Source: Ignavibacteriales bacterium (GTDB taxonomy: Bacteria > Bacteroidota > Ignavibacteria > UBA10030). From it: a stretch of DNA of 49,331 nt. Below the pieces are notes generated by a model that was not told the origin of the DNA, did not search any database, and was given only the letters and a program-made list of their open reading frames with translations. Shown piece after piece: positions 37,332 to 47,773 of this stretch (position 1 is its first letter; the number at the start of each line of letters is the position of its first letter). The position numbers and the translations under genes were made by a program. The stretch covers positions 1 to 49,331 of the forward strand of contig JAPLFP010000170.1 of the NCBI GenBank assembly GCA_026390585.1, given 5' to 3'.

Positions 37332-39526
37332 TGAACTCGCTTGACCTCCTCGATATCCACAGGTCTGCGTTGCTTGAGCGATTCTACAATCGCGAACGTT
37401 GTGTTCGTGGTGGCGAGAGCGTCTGCGAAGTTTTTCCGGGAGGTGGCGGTTGTCCCGTGGAAAAACTCCGCTAGTTCTTTCCGATAGCCCATGTCTTGGC
37501 TGGACAGCTTCTTGCGTTCCTTCCCGGATCCGCTTGCGAATTGCATCATTCGAAAATCTTCTATGACTGCGGCAGATTCATCCCAAAAAAGCTCCACCTT
37601 CTCGCGCGAAAAATTCTTCGTCCCCAAAGCCGTGTAGGTAATGGTTCCGACGGAGCCGTCTGCCATAGAAAGAACTATTGCGACATTGTCGTCGGGTTTG
37701 TATTTCCCAAGCGACCCAGAAATGGCGCTGGCGTACGTCATGGTCGGCACGGATCCTGTCAGCAGCTGTAGGTAGTCGACGAAATGACATACCTCTCCGA
37801 TGATGCGACCACCCCCAATGGCAGGATCCTGAGTCCAATGATCCGGAGGAATAAAACTGGCGTTGACCCGATAATGGACCTGTAACGGTGCTATTCTGTT
37901 CCTCAAGTGATACAGAAGTCGATCCGTCAGTGTCGAATATCGACGATTGAAACCGACCATAAACATCTGATCCGGTCGGAGATACTGGTTTGCATCGACC
38001 AGCACGTCGATCTCGCTGGGCATTATCGCCATGGGTTTTTCGACAAAAACATTCTTTCCTTTGCGGATCGCCTCAGCAATCAGGTTCGCATGCAGATGAT
38101 GCCTCGTGCAAATGAGAATGCTACCAATCTGATCATCGGCCAACACTTCCGTGTAATCGGAGGTCGCGTACTCAAAGCCGTACCGCTCTCCTGTATGGCG
38201 CGAACTCAAGCCGGATTTCGTGGAGATTCCACGCAATCGAACTCCTTTGACCGTTTTTAAGGCAGGCAGAAGAACATTCCGCGCGAACATTCCGGCTCCG
38301 ATGAAACCAACGGCTGTGCGTTCGCCAGCTGCCTTGCCCCCCTCCTTCTTGGTCGATGAAGGACTCTTGAGTTGAACCATCGTGGCTGTCGGATATTCAT
38401 TGGGATAGCTGATCAGGACACCCACGAAGTCTGTTTTGCCTTCAAGAATCATCGCATAAGCAGATTCCGCTTGTTCAATAGAGTATCGATGCGAAACAAG
38501 CTTGCTTACGTTGACGGATCCCATGGCGACAAGACGAAGGAATTCCTCAAGATTTCTCTGTTCAGTCCAACGCACATATTCCAATGGAAGCGCCGGATAC
38601 GAGGGGACCAGGCTCCGGGAGGGCCCCGACGCCTTGGATACCGTAAAGGTAAGCTCTTTGTCCCAGAACGCTTTTCGTGTGAGAGTGAGTTCGGAGACCC
38701 CCACAAGAACAATTCTTCCCCGCTGGCGGGCAATTCGCTCAGCCATTTCGATCGTGGAATTATCTCTGGTCGCGGCGGCGAGAATGACAGCATCCGCTCC
38801 CTTTCCTCCTGTCAGGTTTGACACAATACTGTCGATGTCATCACGCCCGATCAGGTACGACTGGGTACATCCAAGCTCTTTTGCCAACTTCACTTTTCCC
38901 TCATTGACTTCAACGCCAATGACCCTGCAGCCATACGCAGCAGATATCTGCGCACACAAGAGCCCGATGAGACCCAGACCTATCACGACGACGTTCTCTC
39001 CAGGTGTGAGCTCAGCACATCGCACACCGTGCATGGCAATTCCTCCAAGCATCACGAAGGCAGCTTCCTCAAAAGAAAGAGTTTTCCCTCCCTTTGATCT
39101 TGGCAGTTTTGCACACAGCTCGGGTGGTGCCACGATGATCTCTGCATGGCTTGCATACGTGCTGCCAGCGCACGCGACAGCATCACCAACTGCGAATCCC
39201 TGGACGTTGGCGCCGACCTCCATGACAACTCCCGCCGCACTGTACCCCAGAGGGACAGGCTCATCGAGTCTCGACAGCGCTTCCTTGAACACATTGAGAA
39301 AACCTTCACGTTTAGCTTTCTGGTATGCAATCAATACCAGATCGGGGCGGGCGAGAGCCTTGCCGGCAAGACTCTTCTTTCCCATCTCAATCATCAGTTT
39401 CTCGGTGCCAGGGCTAATGAGCGATGAAACGTTCCTGACAAGGATTTCATTTGCACCACACATCGGTGACGGATTCTCAACGACGCGTACGCGTCCGGTT
39501 TTCATTTCTTCAACGACTTGTTTCAT
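37328..39526 (-). CDS. Bi-domain oxidoreductase: zinc-type alcohol dehydrogenase-like + Gfo/Idh/MocA
   Basis: Medium-chain dehydrogenase VVIGLGLIGLLCAQISAAYG followed by VGFIGAGMFARNVLLPALK...KNVFVEKPMA. Confidence 0.9.
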   Translation of the reverse strand: MKQVVEEMKTGRVRVVENPSPMCGANEILVRNVSSLISPGTEKLMIEMGKKSLAGKALARPDLVLIAYQKAKREGFLNVFKEALSRLDEPVPLGYSAAGVVMEVGANVQGFAVGDAVACAGSTYASHAEIIVAPPELCAKLPRSKGGKTLSFEEAAFVMLGGIAMHGVRCAELTPGENVVVIGLGLIGLLCAQISAAYGCRVIGVEVNEGKVKLAKELGCTQSYLIGRDDIDSIVSNLTGGKGADAVILAAATRDNSTIEMAERIARQRGRIVLVGVSELTLTRKAFWDKELTFTVSKASGPSRSLVPSYPALPLEYVRWTEQRNLEEFLRLVAMGSVNVSKLVSHRYSIEQAESAYAMILEGKTDFVGVLISYPNEYPTATMVQLKSPSSTKKEGGKAAGERTAVGFIGAGMFARNVLLPALKTVKGVRLRGISTKSGLSSRHTGERYGFEYATSDYTEVLADDQIGSILICTRHHLHANLIAEAIRKGKNVFVEKPMAIMPSEIDVLVDANQYLRPDQMFMVGFNRRYSTLTDRLLYHLRNRIAPLQVHYRVNASFIPPDHWTQDPAIGGGRIIGEVCHFVDYLQLLTGSVPTMTYASAISGSLGKYKPDDNVAIVLSMADGSVGTITYTALGTKNFSREKVELFWDESAAVIEDFRMMQFASGSGKERKKLSSQDMGYRKELAEFFHGTTATSRKNFADALATTNTTFAIVESLKQRRPVDIEEVKRVQ

Positions 39527-40667
39527 TATCGATTCTCTTGAGTTCGTCGATCATGGACTTCGCCGTCGATTCCCATGTATATGCTTTCACTCGTTCCTTG
39601 CCGGCGGCGATTTGGCGAGAGCGAACCGAGGGATCTGAAAGCACGGAATGTATTTTGGAGGCAAGATCGGCCGGATCAAAGGGATCAAAATACAGAGCGG
39701 CATCCCCACAAATCTCCCGAAAGGGGATGAAGTAGTTGCTATTTCCGGCCGGAATCTTGGAAGCCACTACAGGGGCACCGTGTTTCATTGCTTCGATGAC
39801 AGGAATTCCGAATGTCTCCGCGAGGGAGGGCATCACTACGACATCTGCCCGTCTGTAAAGAAAGGGCATGACCGCAGGCTCGATCCAGCCAAGGAAGGAA
39901 ATCCTCGATGCCGATCGCAATGTGTCTCTGAGTTGCAGCAGCCTCTTGAAATACGGCTCGTATGTCGGCGCGCCTGCAATCACCAGCTGCCCGTTGTATT
40001 TGTACTTTTCTGCAATTATTTCAAATGCATTCAGCAGCACCTGCATGTTCTTATGAGGATCGATGTTCGATACGCACAGCACGTACGGCGGTTTTGGGGT
40101 CTCAACCTCCGCTGTGGAGACTTCCTGGTCCGAGGTTTGTTCGACTCCATGGGGCAGGACGAAGGTTTTCGCCCGATCGATTCCAAGACGTCGACAGATG
40201 ATGTCCCGCGAATTTTCGGTGAGAAATCGAATTGATGTAGCGCGGGCAGAAGAGAGCCGGGCAATCTCGCGCTGCAGGAAGTTTCTGATTCTGCCGCGAA
40301 TATCCCAGCCGACTTGATATGGAAGGAATGGATTTGGATTTTCGATGAGAAGCATCACACGGCAACCGGCAAGGATTGACGTCATGCTTCCAACCGAATA
40401 CAACCAGTCAACTTTCAGGCTCATCAGAACGAACGGCAAGACAACCTGTTCATACACGATGCGCAAATATGCGTTGCGTGGATCGAGTGCCACCGTATAA
40501 GTGCGAAACTCCTTCGGGATCACCTGCAAGACTCTCTCCTGGTGCTTTGAAACGATCACTATGCATTCATCGATTCCGCGTTCGCGTGCCAACGCCGGTA
40601 AAAGGTTCCTCATGCTCACCAATCCGCCGCCAGAATAGACACTCAGGGCGTTGATAGCGATTCTCAA
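39510..40667 (-). CDS. Glycosyltransferase family 4
   Basis: RIAINALSVYSGGGLVSMRNLLPAL; PPYVLCVSNIDPHKNMQVLLNAF; MPSLAETFGIPVIEAMKHGAPVVAS. Confidence 0.9.
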   Translation of the reverse strand: MRIAINALSVYSGGGLVSMRNLLPALARERGIDECIVIVSKHQERVLQVIPKEFRTYTVALDPRNAYLRIVYEQVVLPFVLMSLKVDWLYSVGSMTSILAGCRVMLLIENPNPFLPYQVGWDIRGRIRNFLQREIARLSSARATSIRFLTENSRDIICRRLGIDRAKTFVLPHGVEQTSDQEVSTAEVETPKPPYVLCVSNIDPHKNMQVLLNAFEIIAEKYKYNGQLVIAGAPTYEPYFKRLLQLRDTLRSASRISFLGWIEPAVMPFLYRRADVVVMPSLAETFGIPVIEAMKHGAPVVASKIPAGNSNYFIPFREICGDAALYFDPFDPADLASKIHSVLSDPSVRSRQIAAGKERVKAYTWESTAKSMIDELKRIDNETSR

Positions 40668-40713
40668 TTAGTTTCTCTCCTTTGAAACGATTACCACGTG
40701 CTCAACAATCCTG

Positions 40714-42150
40714 CTAGACCGACCTCAACCTGAACAGTCCCCGGACCATCTCCCTATCTGCTGCACTAATCTCCCCCGTGGCGAACAATAATCCGCCGTA
40801 GGCGGCGAGGCCGATGATGACGGTCGGTATCATAGACATAGAGGCCAACAGCAATCCCACAAATGTGATCAAGGCGGCAGCGAGTGCCCTTCCAACGGTG
40901 ATGACGATGGAACGATTCCACACAATTCCTGAACCCAGAACAAGCCACCCGGTGTAGAGTGACTCGGCGCAAAGCATGCCGATGGCGACACCTCGAATAC
41001 CGTCAAGGGCGTATCCAATGGGAACAGCCACGCTGTGAGCCACAACCAACAGAAGAATTCGGGTGACATAGAGTCGCTGTCGATCCGACGCCCAATAGCT
41101 TATCTCAGCCGCTGAACGAGAGATCGCGATCACAAGAACCCACAAGAGCACCGTGAAGACGGGGGATGCCATCGAATATGATGCGCCGTAGACGAGAACT
41201 ATAATACTCTGAGATGTCAGCGCGCCAAGCACACCGATCGGAAGTGCCAACACCAGAAATAGTCTCGTCGCACGAATGACGAGCAGATCAAAGTCCTTTG
41301 GTGAATCACCATGAAGTCTCGAAAGTGTCGGTAGGAGGACTCGGTTCGACGCCGCAATTCCGTATGCCCAGACAAAAACGATCAATCGATGAGCCGCCGA
41401 GAACAATCCAATGTCGGTCGCGGTTGCCATGTAGCCGAGGTACAGAGTCGCGAAAAAAAGGCAGAACTGCGACAGAAACGTTGCCACACCAACCGGCAGA
41501 GATTCTTTTAAAAGCGCTATGGACGCACGCCAACTAAATTGAAAACGTATTCTTCCGAAGCGGCGCAGAGAATCAAAGAGTAGGTAGACGGCCGGCACCG
41601 CCAGACTTAGGACATAGAAGATGGCGGAGCTCGTCGAAATTGTTCTTGAATGGACAACGGCGAGCACAAGACCGACAAATAGGACGGCCTTCATGACACG
41701 CGTCAATGAAACAAACTCAAACCTCTGAATTGCTTCATAGGCCCATTCCAGAGAAAGAGCCAACGGAAAGACAGCGAGGGACAGGATGATGACAAGGAGC
41801 CTGGCCGGTGCGGGAATAATTCCGGTAGCGCTCGCTAACGAGGCACAGGAGAAGAGGATGATTGCCAGGAACAACCTCGTCGTCAGCACCGTGGAGATGT
41901 GGATTACAGCCGGTGTTTGACCCCGTGCGATCGCACGGACACCCATGACTTCGAGCCCGAATTCGTCAAGGCGAAATAAATACAGCATGATCGCATAGCT
42001 GAAGGACCACCAGCCGAATCCTTCGGGGCCAAGTGCCCGACCCAAGACAGCAAATGCGACAAGAAGAAGCAACTGAGCAGTGACGTTTCCGAACGAAAGG
42101 GTGAGGAAACTTCGAAACAGAGATTTTCGCGATACCGCGGCTTCCGTCAT
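40714..42150 (-). CDS. Oligosaccharide flippase (Wzx-like)
   Basis: 478 aa polytopic; FGNVTAQLLLLVAFAVLGRALGPEGFGWWSFSYAIMLY. Confidence 0.88.
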   Translation of the reverse strand: MTEAAVSRKSLFRSFLTLSFGNVTAQLLLLVAFAVLGRALGPEGFGWWSFSYAIMLYLFRLDEFGLEVMGVRAIARGQTPAVIHISTVLTTRLFLAIILFSCASLASATGIIPAPARLLVIILSLAVFPLALSLEWAYEAIQRFEFVSLTRVMKAVLFVGLVLAVVHSRTISTSSAIFYVLSLAVPAVYLLFDSLRRFGRIRFQFSWRASIALLKESLPVGVATFLSQFCLFFATLYLGYMATATDIGLFSAAHRLIVFVWAYGIAASNRVLLPTLSRLHGDSPKDFDLLVIRATRLFLVLALPIGVLGALTSQSIIVLVYGASYSMASPVFTVLLWVLVIAISRSAAEISYWASDRQRLYVTRILLLVVAHSVAVPIGYALDGIRGVAIGMLCAESLYTGWLVLGSGIVWNRSIVITVGRALAAALITFVGLLLASMSMIPTVIIGLAAYGGLLFATGEISAADREMVRGLFRLRSV

Positions 42151-43505
42151 GCCAACGCCACTTTCTCTTGAACTTGTTCTGGAGATGAAAACGGGCCGTT
42201 CGCAAGCACGACCAGCATCGCAACATCAAACCAGAACATCTCAAGATACCAAAGATCAACTGTCGTCAGCAGAAGCAGGAAGCTCACAGTACTCCACAGA
42301 TAGACTCGGACAAGCGGGTGATGGTTCTCTCGCCTCTTCGCGCGACCGAGCACGCTCTTCAGGAAGAACACAAACGGAATGAATCCGACGAGGCCGACAT
42401 CCGTCAGGAATGTCAGCCAGACATTCAAAGGAGTAGCCAATGCGGACGGATCCAGACCCCCGTATTGCGGATAGAAAAATGCATAGAGACCAGGGCCGAC
42501 ACCGAAAACCGGTGCCTCAATGACAATCCTTACCCCCACATAAACGCGAAAGAGCCGATCGAGCGTCGACACATCCTGGAACTGAAAAACGCGATTGACA
42601 CGGTCAAGCAAAAGACCGCCTACCGGTGTCAGCAGGATCAAACCCAAACCCAATATAGCGAACACGGAAACCCACAACAGTACCCGCGAGCCACGAAACG
42701 TGGAGCTAAACAGTATGATCATCAAAATCGTAGAGGAGAATAGCGCAGTGAGAGACGAGTTAAACAGAATTGCCAAGACAAAAATTGCCAAGAGCGTCAG
42801 ATGAAACCTCCTGCTTACAATAATGACATTATGCATGAATGAGAGGATGACTTTGATGAACAAAGGCACCAGAAAGAAACCGAACGCCGACGGTTCCGGG
42901 AACATCGCGGAGGCCCTGTACACCCGCGCGAAGCCTAATCTGAAAAAGCTAGAGCCCATCTTGAACGTCTCATTCGTAGGCTCAAGACTGATGAATCCTC
43001 CCCATGAAAACACGGTGGCGGTGATATATTGCACGATGCCGAACAGCGCCACGACCGCACCGAAGACAACCTGAAGGACGAAGACACGCTTGAGCATTTT
43101 GTCGTCGGCATCACCGAGGAAATTGATGAACAGACCGTAAACGATTACGGCATACACAACGCGGATGAGCGTGGTGATGGCTCTGTCCAGGGGCGAGCGT
43201 CCAAACGAAGTCATTGAATAATCGGTGAATCCCACCACAACCGTGCCTAACACATACGCTCCTAAGAAGAACAGAAGTGAGTAGGCAGAGCTGTCGAGCC
43301 AGAACCGGAAACCCGAATTGCAGAACTGAACCAAGAAAACCAGGAACATTGCTCCCACGATCCAAAGAGCCGGCCAGTCCCGAGTCGTCACGATGGCGAA
43401 CATGTAGAACGGGCTCGCGAGGAGATAGGAATAGACCATCCACTTCTTCAGCGGTACGTCGAACATTGACGGCGCAGGATGATATGTTTGACTTGCTGAG
43501 ACCAA
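42147..43505 (-). CDS. O-antigen ligase/polymerase-like (Wzy/WaaL) membrane protein
   Basis: Polytopic; GVGPGLYAFFYPQYGGLDPSALATPLNVWLTFLTDVGLVGF periplasmic-loop motif. Confidence 0.8.
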   Translation of the reverse strand: MVSASQTYHPAPSMFDVPLKKWMVYSYLLASPFYMFAIVTTRDWPALWIVGAMFLVFLVQFCNSGFRFWLDSSAYSLLFFLGAYVLGTVVVGFTDYSMTSFGRSPLDRAITTLIRVVYAVIVYGLFINFLGDADDKMLKRVFVLQVVFGAVVALFGIVQYITATVFSWGGFISLEPTNETFKMGSSFFRLGFARVYRASAMFPEPSAFGFFLVPLFIKVILSFMHNVIIVSRRFHLTLLAIFVLAILFNSSLTALFSSTILMIILFSSTFRGSRVLLWVSVFAILGLGLILLTPVGGLLLDRVNRVFQFQDVSTLDRLFRVYVGVRIVIEAPVFGVGPGLYAFFYPQYGGLDPSALATPLNVWLTFLTDVGLVGFIPFVFFLKSVLGRAKRRENHHPLVRVYLWSTVSFLLLLTTVDLWYLEMFWFDVAMLVVLANGPFSSPEQVQEKVALA

Positions 43506-43526
43506 GGTGCGTTGTCGATCCGGCTC

Positions 43527-44771
43527 TTACTTCAACCAGTTGCGGGGGTTCAATGACTCCCTGATTACGCGCATTTTCTCACGATCCTGCTCCTCGGCGC
43601 CGCGTTTCGCCCGCTCCAGATAGTCCACGAAAAACGTCAGGACCGTTCCGATGACGATACTCACGACAAAGACAATGGCTGTGATGAGGAGCCTTCTCGG
43701 TTTCGATGCCTTCTCGGGCGGGGTCGCATTGTCGAGGATCAACATGGAAGGTGTATCCCGCTGTTCTTCGATCTTCGCCTGCTCGTAGAGTGGCAGAATC
43801 AACTCCAAAATCTTTCCCTGGAGTTCCACTTGTCTGAAGAATCTGAAATACTGCACACCGAGCTCGGGAGCCTTGTCAAATGGCGGGAAGATTTGAAATT
43901 GCCCATTCTTCTTTTCGTCTCCCACTTGAAGCGCGGCCATTTTTTGGCGCAAGGCATTTGTCTCAATTTCCAACCGCTGTCGGATCTCATTGTTGGGGGT
44001 TGTTGCGTTCGAGAGAATCGAAAGTTGGAATTCTCGGAGCGCAATTTGACCCTGGAGGTCGGCTGCTGCTTCGATGCCTGCCTTCAGTTGTTCAGGGATG
44101 GAGTAGATCCTGGTCTTCTTCTGAAAGGTCTTGAGACTGTCTTCTGCATCCTTGAGATCCCGGAGATTTTGCAAATAGCGACGCTCAAGGAATCGACGAT
44201 TGCTTTGTGCTTCCGCGGTGGACATCTCGGTATGGATCTTGTTGAGCATCTCAACAAAGTAGTTTGCCATCTGGGCAGCCCGCAGGCTATCGGTATCATA
44301 CATAGTAATCTCAAGCGACACTTCCTCCTTGCCGAGAGCAAGCGTCAAATTATCATCCAGTTCCTTCACCGCATCGTATTTCGTTGAGGATTTATAGACA
44401 TGCATGAGATCAAACCGATCGATGACCGCGTCCATGCAGCGGCGGCTTTTCAGAATCGCCTGATACTGTAACAGCTCATCAGAGGCCGGCCCCCCGAGAC
44501 CCAGGCTTCTGAGGGAAGAGGAGGTACTGGAGCGAAGAACGGAACTTAACAGGCCGAGCGAATTCTGCTGTTTCGGCGGCATAATGACAGCTGTGGCTTT
44601 GTACATTTTCGACATGACAAGGAACAGCACAATCGCCGCGAGCAAGACCGAAATCGCCACGAAGCCAAAGACGAACTTTCTGTGCCTGGTGATCACGACG
44701 AGATAGTCGAGGACATTGACGGTTCTCAGGCTGGTCGGTTGTTCGTTTTGTGATTTATCATTCATCGTCAT
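43527..44771 (-). CDS. Chain-length determinant (Wzz-like) protein without kinase domain
   Basis: VLDYLVVITRHRKFVFGFVAISVLLAAIVLFLVMSKMYKATAVIMPP, coiled-coil middle, PPEKASKPRRLLI before second TM. Confidence 0.88.
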   Translation of the reverse strand: MTMNDKSQNEQPTSLRTVNVLDYLVVITRHRKFVFGFVAISVLLAAIVLFLVMSKMYKATAVIMPPKQQNSLGLLSSVLRSSTSSSLRSLGLGGPASDELLQYQAILKSRRCMDAVIDRFDLMHVYKSSTKYDAVKELDDNLTLALGKEEVSLEITMYDTDSLRAAQMANYFVEMLNKIHTEMSTAEAQSNRRFLERRYLQNLRDLKDAEDSLKTFQKKTRIYSIPEQLKAGIEAAADLQGQIALREFQLSILSNATTPNNEIRQRLEIETNALRQKMAALQVGDEKKNGQFQIFPPFDKAPELGVQYFRFFRQVELQGKILELILPLYEQAKIEEQRDTPSMLILDNATPPEKASKPRRLLITAIVFVVSIVIGTVLTFFVDYLERAKRGAEEQDREKMRVIRESLNPRNWLK

Positions 44772-44918
44772 CTAGAATCCTCCTTTGACTCTCATCCTGG
44801 GAAAGTCAGCGTCAAACGTGGTGCGATACGAGGTACCATGCGTTTCTTTCGTCGTCTGGTGCTTCTGAAACTTGGCATTCAGCTCATACGAACGATGCAG
44901 CACGTCACACTCTCTAGT
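44772..44918 (-). pseudogene. Short open frame resembling the C-terminal end of an outer-membrane beta-barrel protein (remnant?)
   Basis: Manual translation ...TRECDVLHRSYELNAKFQKHQTTKETHGTSYRTTFDADFPRMRVKGGF*, stop codon immediately upstream, no start. Confidence 0.3.
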
Positions 44919-44961
44919 TCAGGCAAACCGAACTGCCGTGTTAAGGAGCTCGTCAACGGTT

Positions 44962-45873
44962 TTACTTTGTGTAGTCGTATCTCGTACTCTTCCTCAAAAC
45001 TCCGGCAAGTGCATCTTGAGGCAGGGTCTTCTTTGCAGACCAACCTTTTCTTTTTCTCGCAACAAGCAACCAAGAATCCTTCCACCCTTTGAAGAGGTTT
45101 GTTACAAGGAGATACGCAGGGCGACTGAACATCGGCAGTTTCTCTAACATGTGGTCACAACCTCTAAGTTCTAACACCTCCAGATCGAGATATTCAGAGA
45201 GGTGAACCAGATCATTCATGACGTACTCTCTAACATGTCCCCTCCAAGACCCGGGATACCAATAGTAACCTTCAAACGGAGGTAGATTTGTTCTACCAAA
45301 TAAGACATCTACTCTTTTTCTGATATTCACTGCGTTAGGAACTGTCACAAAAAGCAATCCTTCAGGTTTGGCTAGTTCGAGCAAGTCATTGAGCAGGTCA
45401 CGTGGTGAATTATGAAGGTGTTCCAGGACATCATGAAGCATAATCATGTCGAATGAGTTCTTCTCAAACGGCAACATTCCTCCACGCGCCTCCTTGAAAT
45501 CAATGCCACAGTTCTTAGCGAAGGAGAGTATCTTCTCTCGATTCCCTGGCAACTTGTGCCAATCATCCTGCAAGTCGTCATAAGCAGAACAATGAAAACC
45601 CAATAACTGCAAGACGGCTGTCTTGTCGCATGGTCCACAGCCGAAATCTAAGATCGCGCTGCCGGGCTGTAAATAACGTCGTGCCATATCGGCGATATTT
45701 GAATATGCTCCCTTTACGGTCTTATCATGCGGGGTGCACATGTAGCCTTCAAAGGGGAATATCTCCACGGCGCGTCGAATGGCTTCGTCAGTTGTCATAC
45801 GTTCTTTGACCCGTGTCTCCATCGAGATGCTGTGAACCACATCCCGCCTATCGGCTTCAGATTCAACTCTCAT
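44962..45873 (-). CDS. Class I SAM-dependent methyltransferase
   Basis: SAILDFGCGPCDKTAVLQLLG, FDMIMLHDVLEHLHNSPRDLLNDLLELAKPEGLLFVTVPNAVN. Confidence 0.88.
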   Translation of the reverse strand: MRVESEADRRDVVHSISMETRVKERMTTDEAIRRAVEIFPFEGYMCTPHDKTVKGAYSNIADMARRYLQPGSAILDFGCGPCDKTAVLQLLGFHCSAYDDLQDDWHKLPGNREKILSFAKNCGIDFKEARGGMLPFEKNSFDMIMLHDVLEHLHNSPRDLLNDLLELAKPEGLLFVTVPNAVNIRKRVDVLFGRTNLPPFEGYYWYPGSWRGHVREYVMNDLVHLSEYLDLEVLELRGCDHMLEKLPMFSRPAYLLVTNLFKGWKDSWLLVARKRKGWSAKKTLPQDALAGVLRKSTRYDYTK

Positions 45874-46003
45874 AAAGCCATCTTGAATTGGTATGGCGGA
45901 TTATCCAGAAGCACGCGCCGACTAGTAAGCAACGCCCGACGGTCACTTGTGACCATGGCCAGATTTGAATGCGACCGCAAACGACCTCTCGTCTCAGTCT
46001 CCG

Positions 46004-47761
46004 CTACTTGGTCACTTGAATAGCGATCAAGACCGTGGTCGCGACGGACGCCACCACCGCGATGATATCCCGAATTATTGGCCACGTTTGTCGGGTGTCC
46101 TTGATGTACTCTTTGGGCACCCAGATCCGATCACCCGGCTCAATGACCGTGTCACTCGGATCAAGCCACTCCTGCGTGGCTTTCTTGATCACTTTCGTAT
46201 CACCGCTGATGGCAAGCTCTGAAAAACCGCCGGCTCTGGCAACGTAGTCCTTGTAGCGCATCCCAGGCACATACGGTATGTATCCCGGCTTCTGCACTTG
46301 ACCGATGACAAGAACAGTCCGGTTGTCAGAGGGGACATAGATGATGTCTTCGTCTCTCAAAACGACATCCTGTGTGGAATCGCGATTCTGAACCAATTTC
46401 ACGAAATCAACCAGAACTGGGTGACGGGAAGTTCTCATGTCCAGATAGAAATAGGCGCTGTCTGCGGATGTCAGCTGCTGTGAACGTATGTTTTGCAGGA
46501 GAGAGATCTGGGTACCAAACAAGTCTGCCCCCTGCTCGTCACGGCGAAGGATAAAGGACCCGCTCAGCAATGCATCGTACTGGAATCCGCCGACAAGCTC
46601 GAGAATCTCAGAGAGTTTTGTACGTCCGGCAAGAATCGGATACAAACCCGGCTTTTTCACCTCGCCTTCCACAGTCACAGTGCAAATACTCCTGTTGTCG
46701 GGGATGAGCGGGACGATAATGCGATCCCCTCTTTGAAGAAGAATATCCGGTTCTGAACTCTTTTGAATGTTGAGGAGATTGACCTGAACATCGCCCGCTT
46801 TTTCTCCTCGGTCGTTTACATGCTGGATTCTGACGTGCTCGAGGTCTGATCCCTTCATCGCACCCTGAGCGATCTGAACCAGCGAAAGAAGGCTGTCGCC
46901 TTCCACCCATTCATAGAGACCGGGGGTATTGACCGCACCATAAATACCAACGGAGTTGCTCGAGAGTTGGCGCGGCGGAACCAGAACTACATCGCCGTCG
47001 AGAAGGAATGGATTGCAGGCATCCTCCCCTGTCGCATAGAATTTGGGAATGTCGACCCTTATCGTATCGCCGTTCTTCCGCATCAGCACGATATTTCTCG
47101 TCGAAGCTCGCCCATTGTTGCCCTCCACCGGGATAGCGCTCGCGGGTTTGACCGATTCTTGCTTCGAAGCTTCAGGAGAACTCTGCATCAGCAGTTTGTC
47201 GGTCAGACTGCGTTGCGGAGTCTCAATAGCAGCACCGAGGGACAACAGTTTTTCGACACGGTCAACAGCATTGACAACATACTGGCCTTGCTTAACGACA
47301 GACCCTCGGAGCGTTACAACGATCGATCGTGGCTTCAGAAGTGTGAACGTGACATCTCCGGAAGTATATTTGGTCCGCATCTTCTGCGTCACCAGAATCT
47401 TCGCTTCGGAGAGCTTCATCCCGGCGACAGCGACCTCACCCACCGTAGGAATAATGATCGTCCCCTCGGGAGTCACAGTCACGGGATAGACCACACTGAA
47501 CGGTCCCCACAGACCGAGCTGAAAAATATCCGAAGGCCCGACAACATATCGGTCGGGACGGATAGGCCCTTCCATCGGCACGGATCCAAGCCGGGCCGAC
47601 ATATCTTCCCTTGAAAGGACGCTACCACCTTGTGGCGGCAGCTCGACACCCTTGTCCCGCGACTGGCTCTGCGTCTGCGATTGGTCTTTCACCTGTGCGA
47701 GAGCGACGGAGCATCCAATGAGCGTCAATACCGCCAATCTCCGCGCGTGCAATTGCATCAT
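46004..47761 (-). CDS. SLBB-domain polysaccharide export protein (Wza-like)
   Basis: YVVGPSDIFQLGLWGPFSVVYPVTVTPEGTIIIPTVGEVAVAGMKL followed by several SLBB-like repeats (VTVEGEVKKPGLYPI, VLVIGQVQKPGYIPY). Confidence 0.92.
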   Translation of the reverse strand: MMQLHARRLAVLTLIGCSVALAQVKDQSQTQSQSRDKGVELPPQGGSVLSREDMSARLGSVPMEGPIRPDRYVVGPSDIFQLGLWGPFSVVYPVTVTPEGTIIIPTVGEVAVAGMKLSEAKILVTQKMRTKYTSGDVTFTLLKPRSIVVTLRGSVVKQGQYVVNAVDRVEKLLSLGAAIETPQRSLTDKLLMQSSPEASKQESVKPASAIPVEGNNGRASTRNIVLMRKNGDTIRVDIPKFYATGEDACNPFLLDGDVVLVPPRQLSSNSVGIYGAVNTPGLYEWVEGDSLLSLVQIAQGAMKGSDLEHVRIQHVNDRGEKAGDVQVNLLNIQKSSEPDILLQRGDRIIVPLIPDNRSICTVTVEGEVKKPGLYPILAGRTKLSEILELVGGFQYDALLSGSFILRRDEQGADLFGTQISLLQNIRSQQLTSADSAYFYLDMRTSRHPVLVDFVKLVQNRDSTQDVVLRDEDIIYVPSDNRTVLVIGQVQKPGYIPYVPGMRYKDYVARAGGFSELAISGDTKVIKKATQEWLDPSDTVIEPGDRIWVPKEYIKDTRQTWPIIRDIIAVVASVATTVLIAIQVTK

Positions 47762-47773
47762 AATGCGTTCTCC

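Noticed and set aside
38502-39638. 378-aa plus-strand ORF
   Set aside because: Antisense to the bi-domain oxidoreductase, low-complexity S/T/P/R-rich translation; no domain signature.
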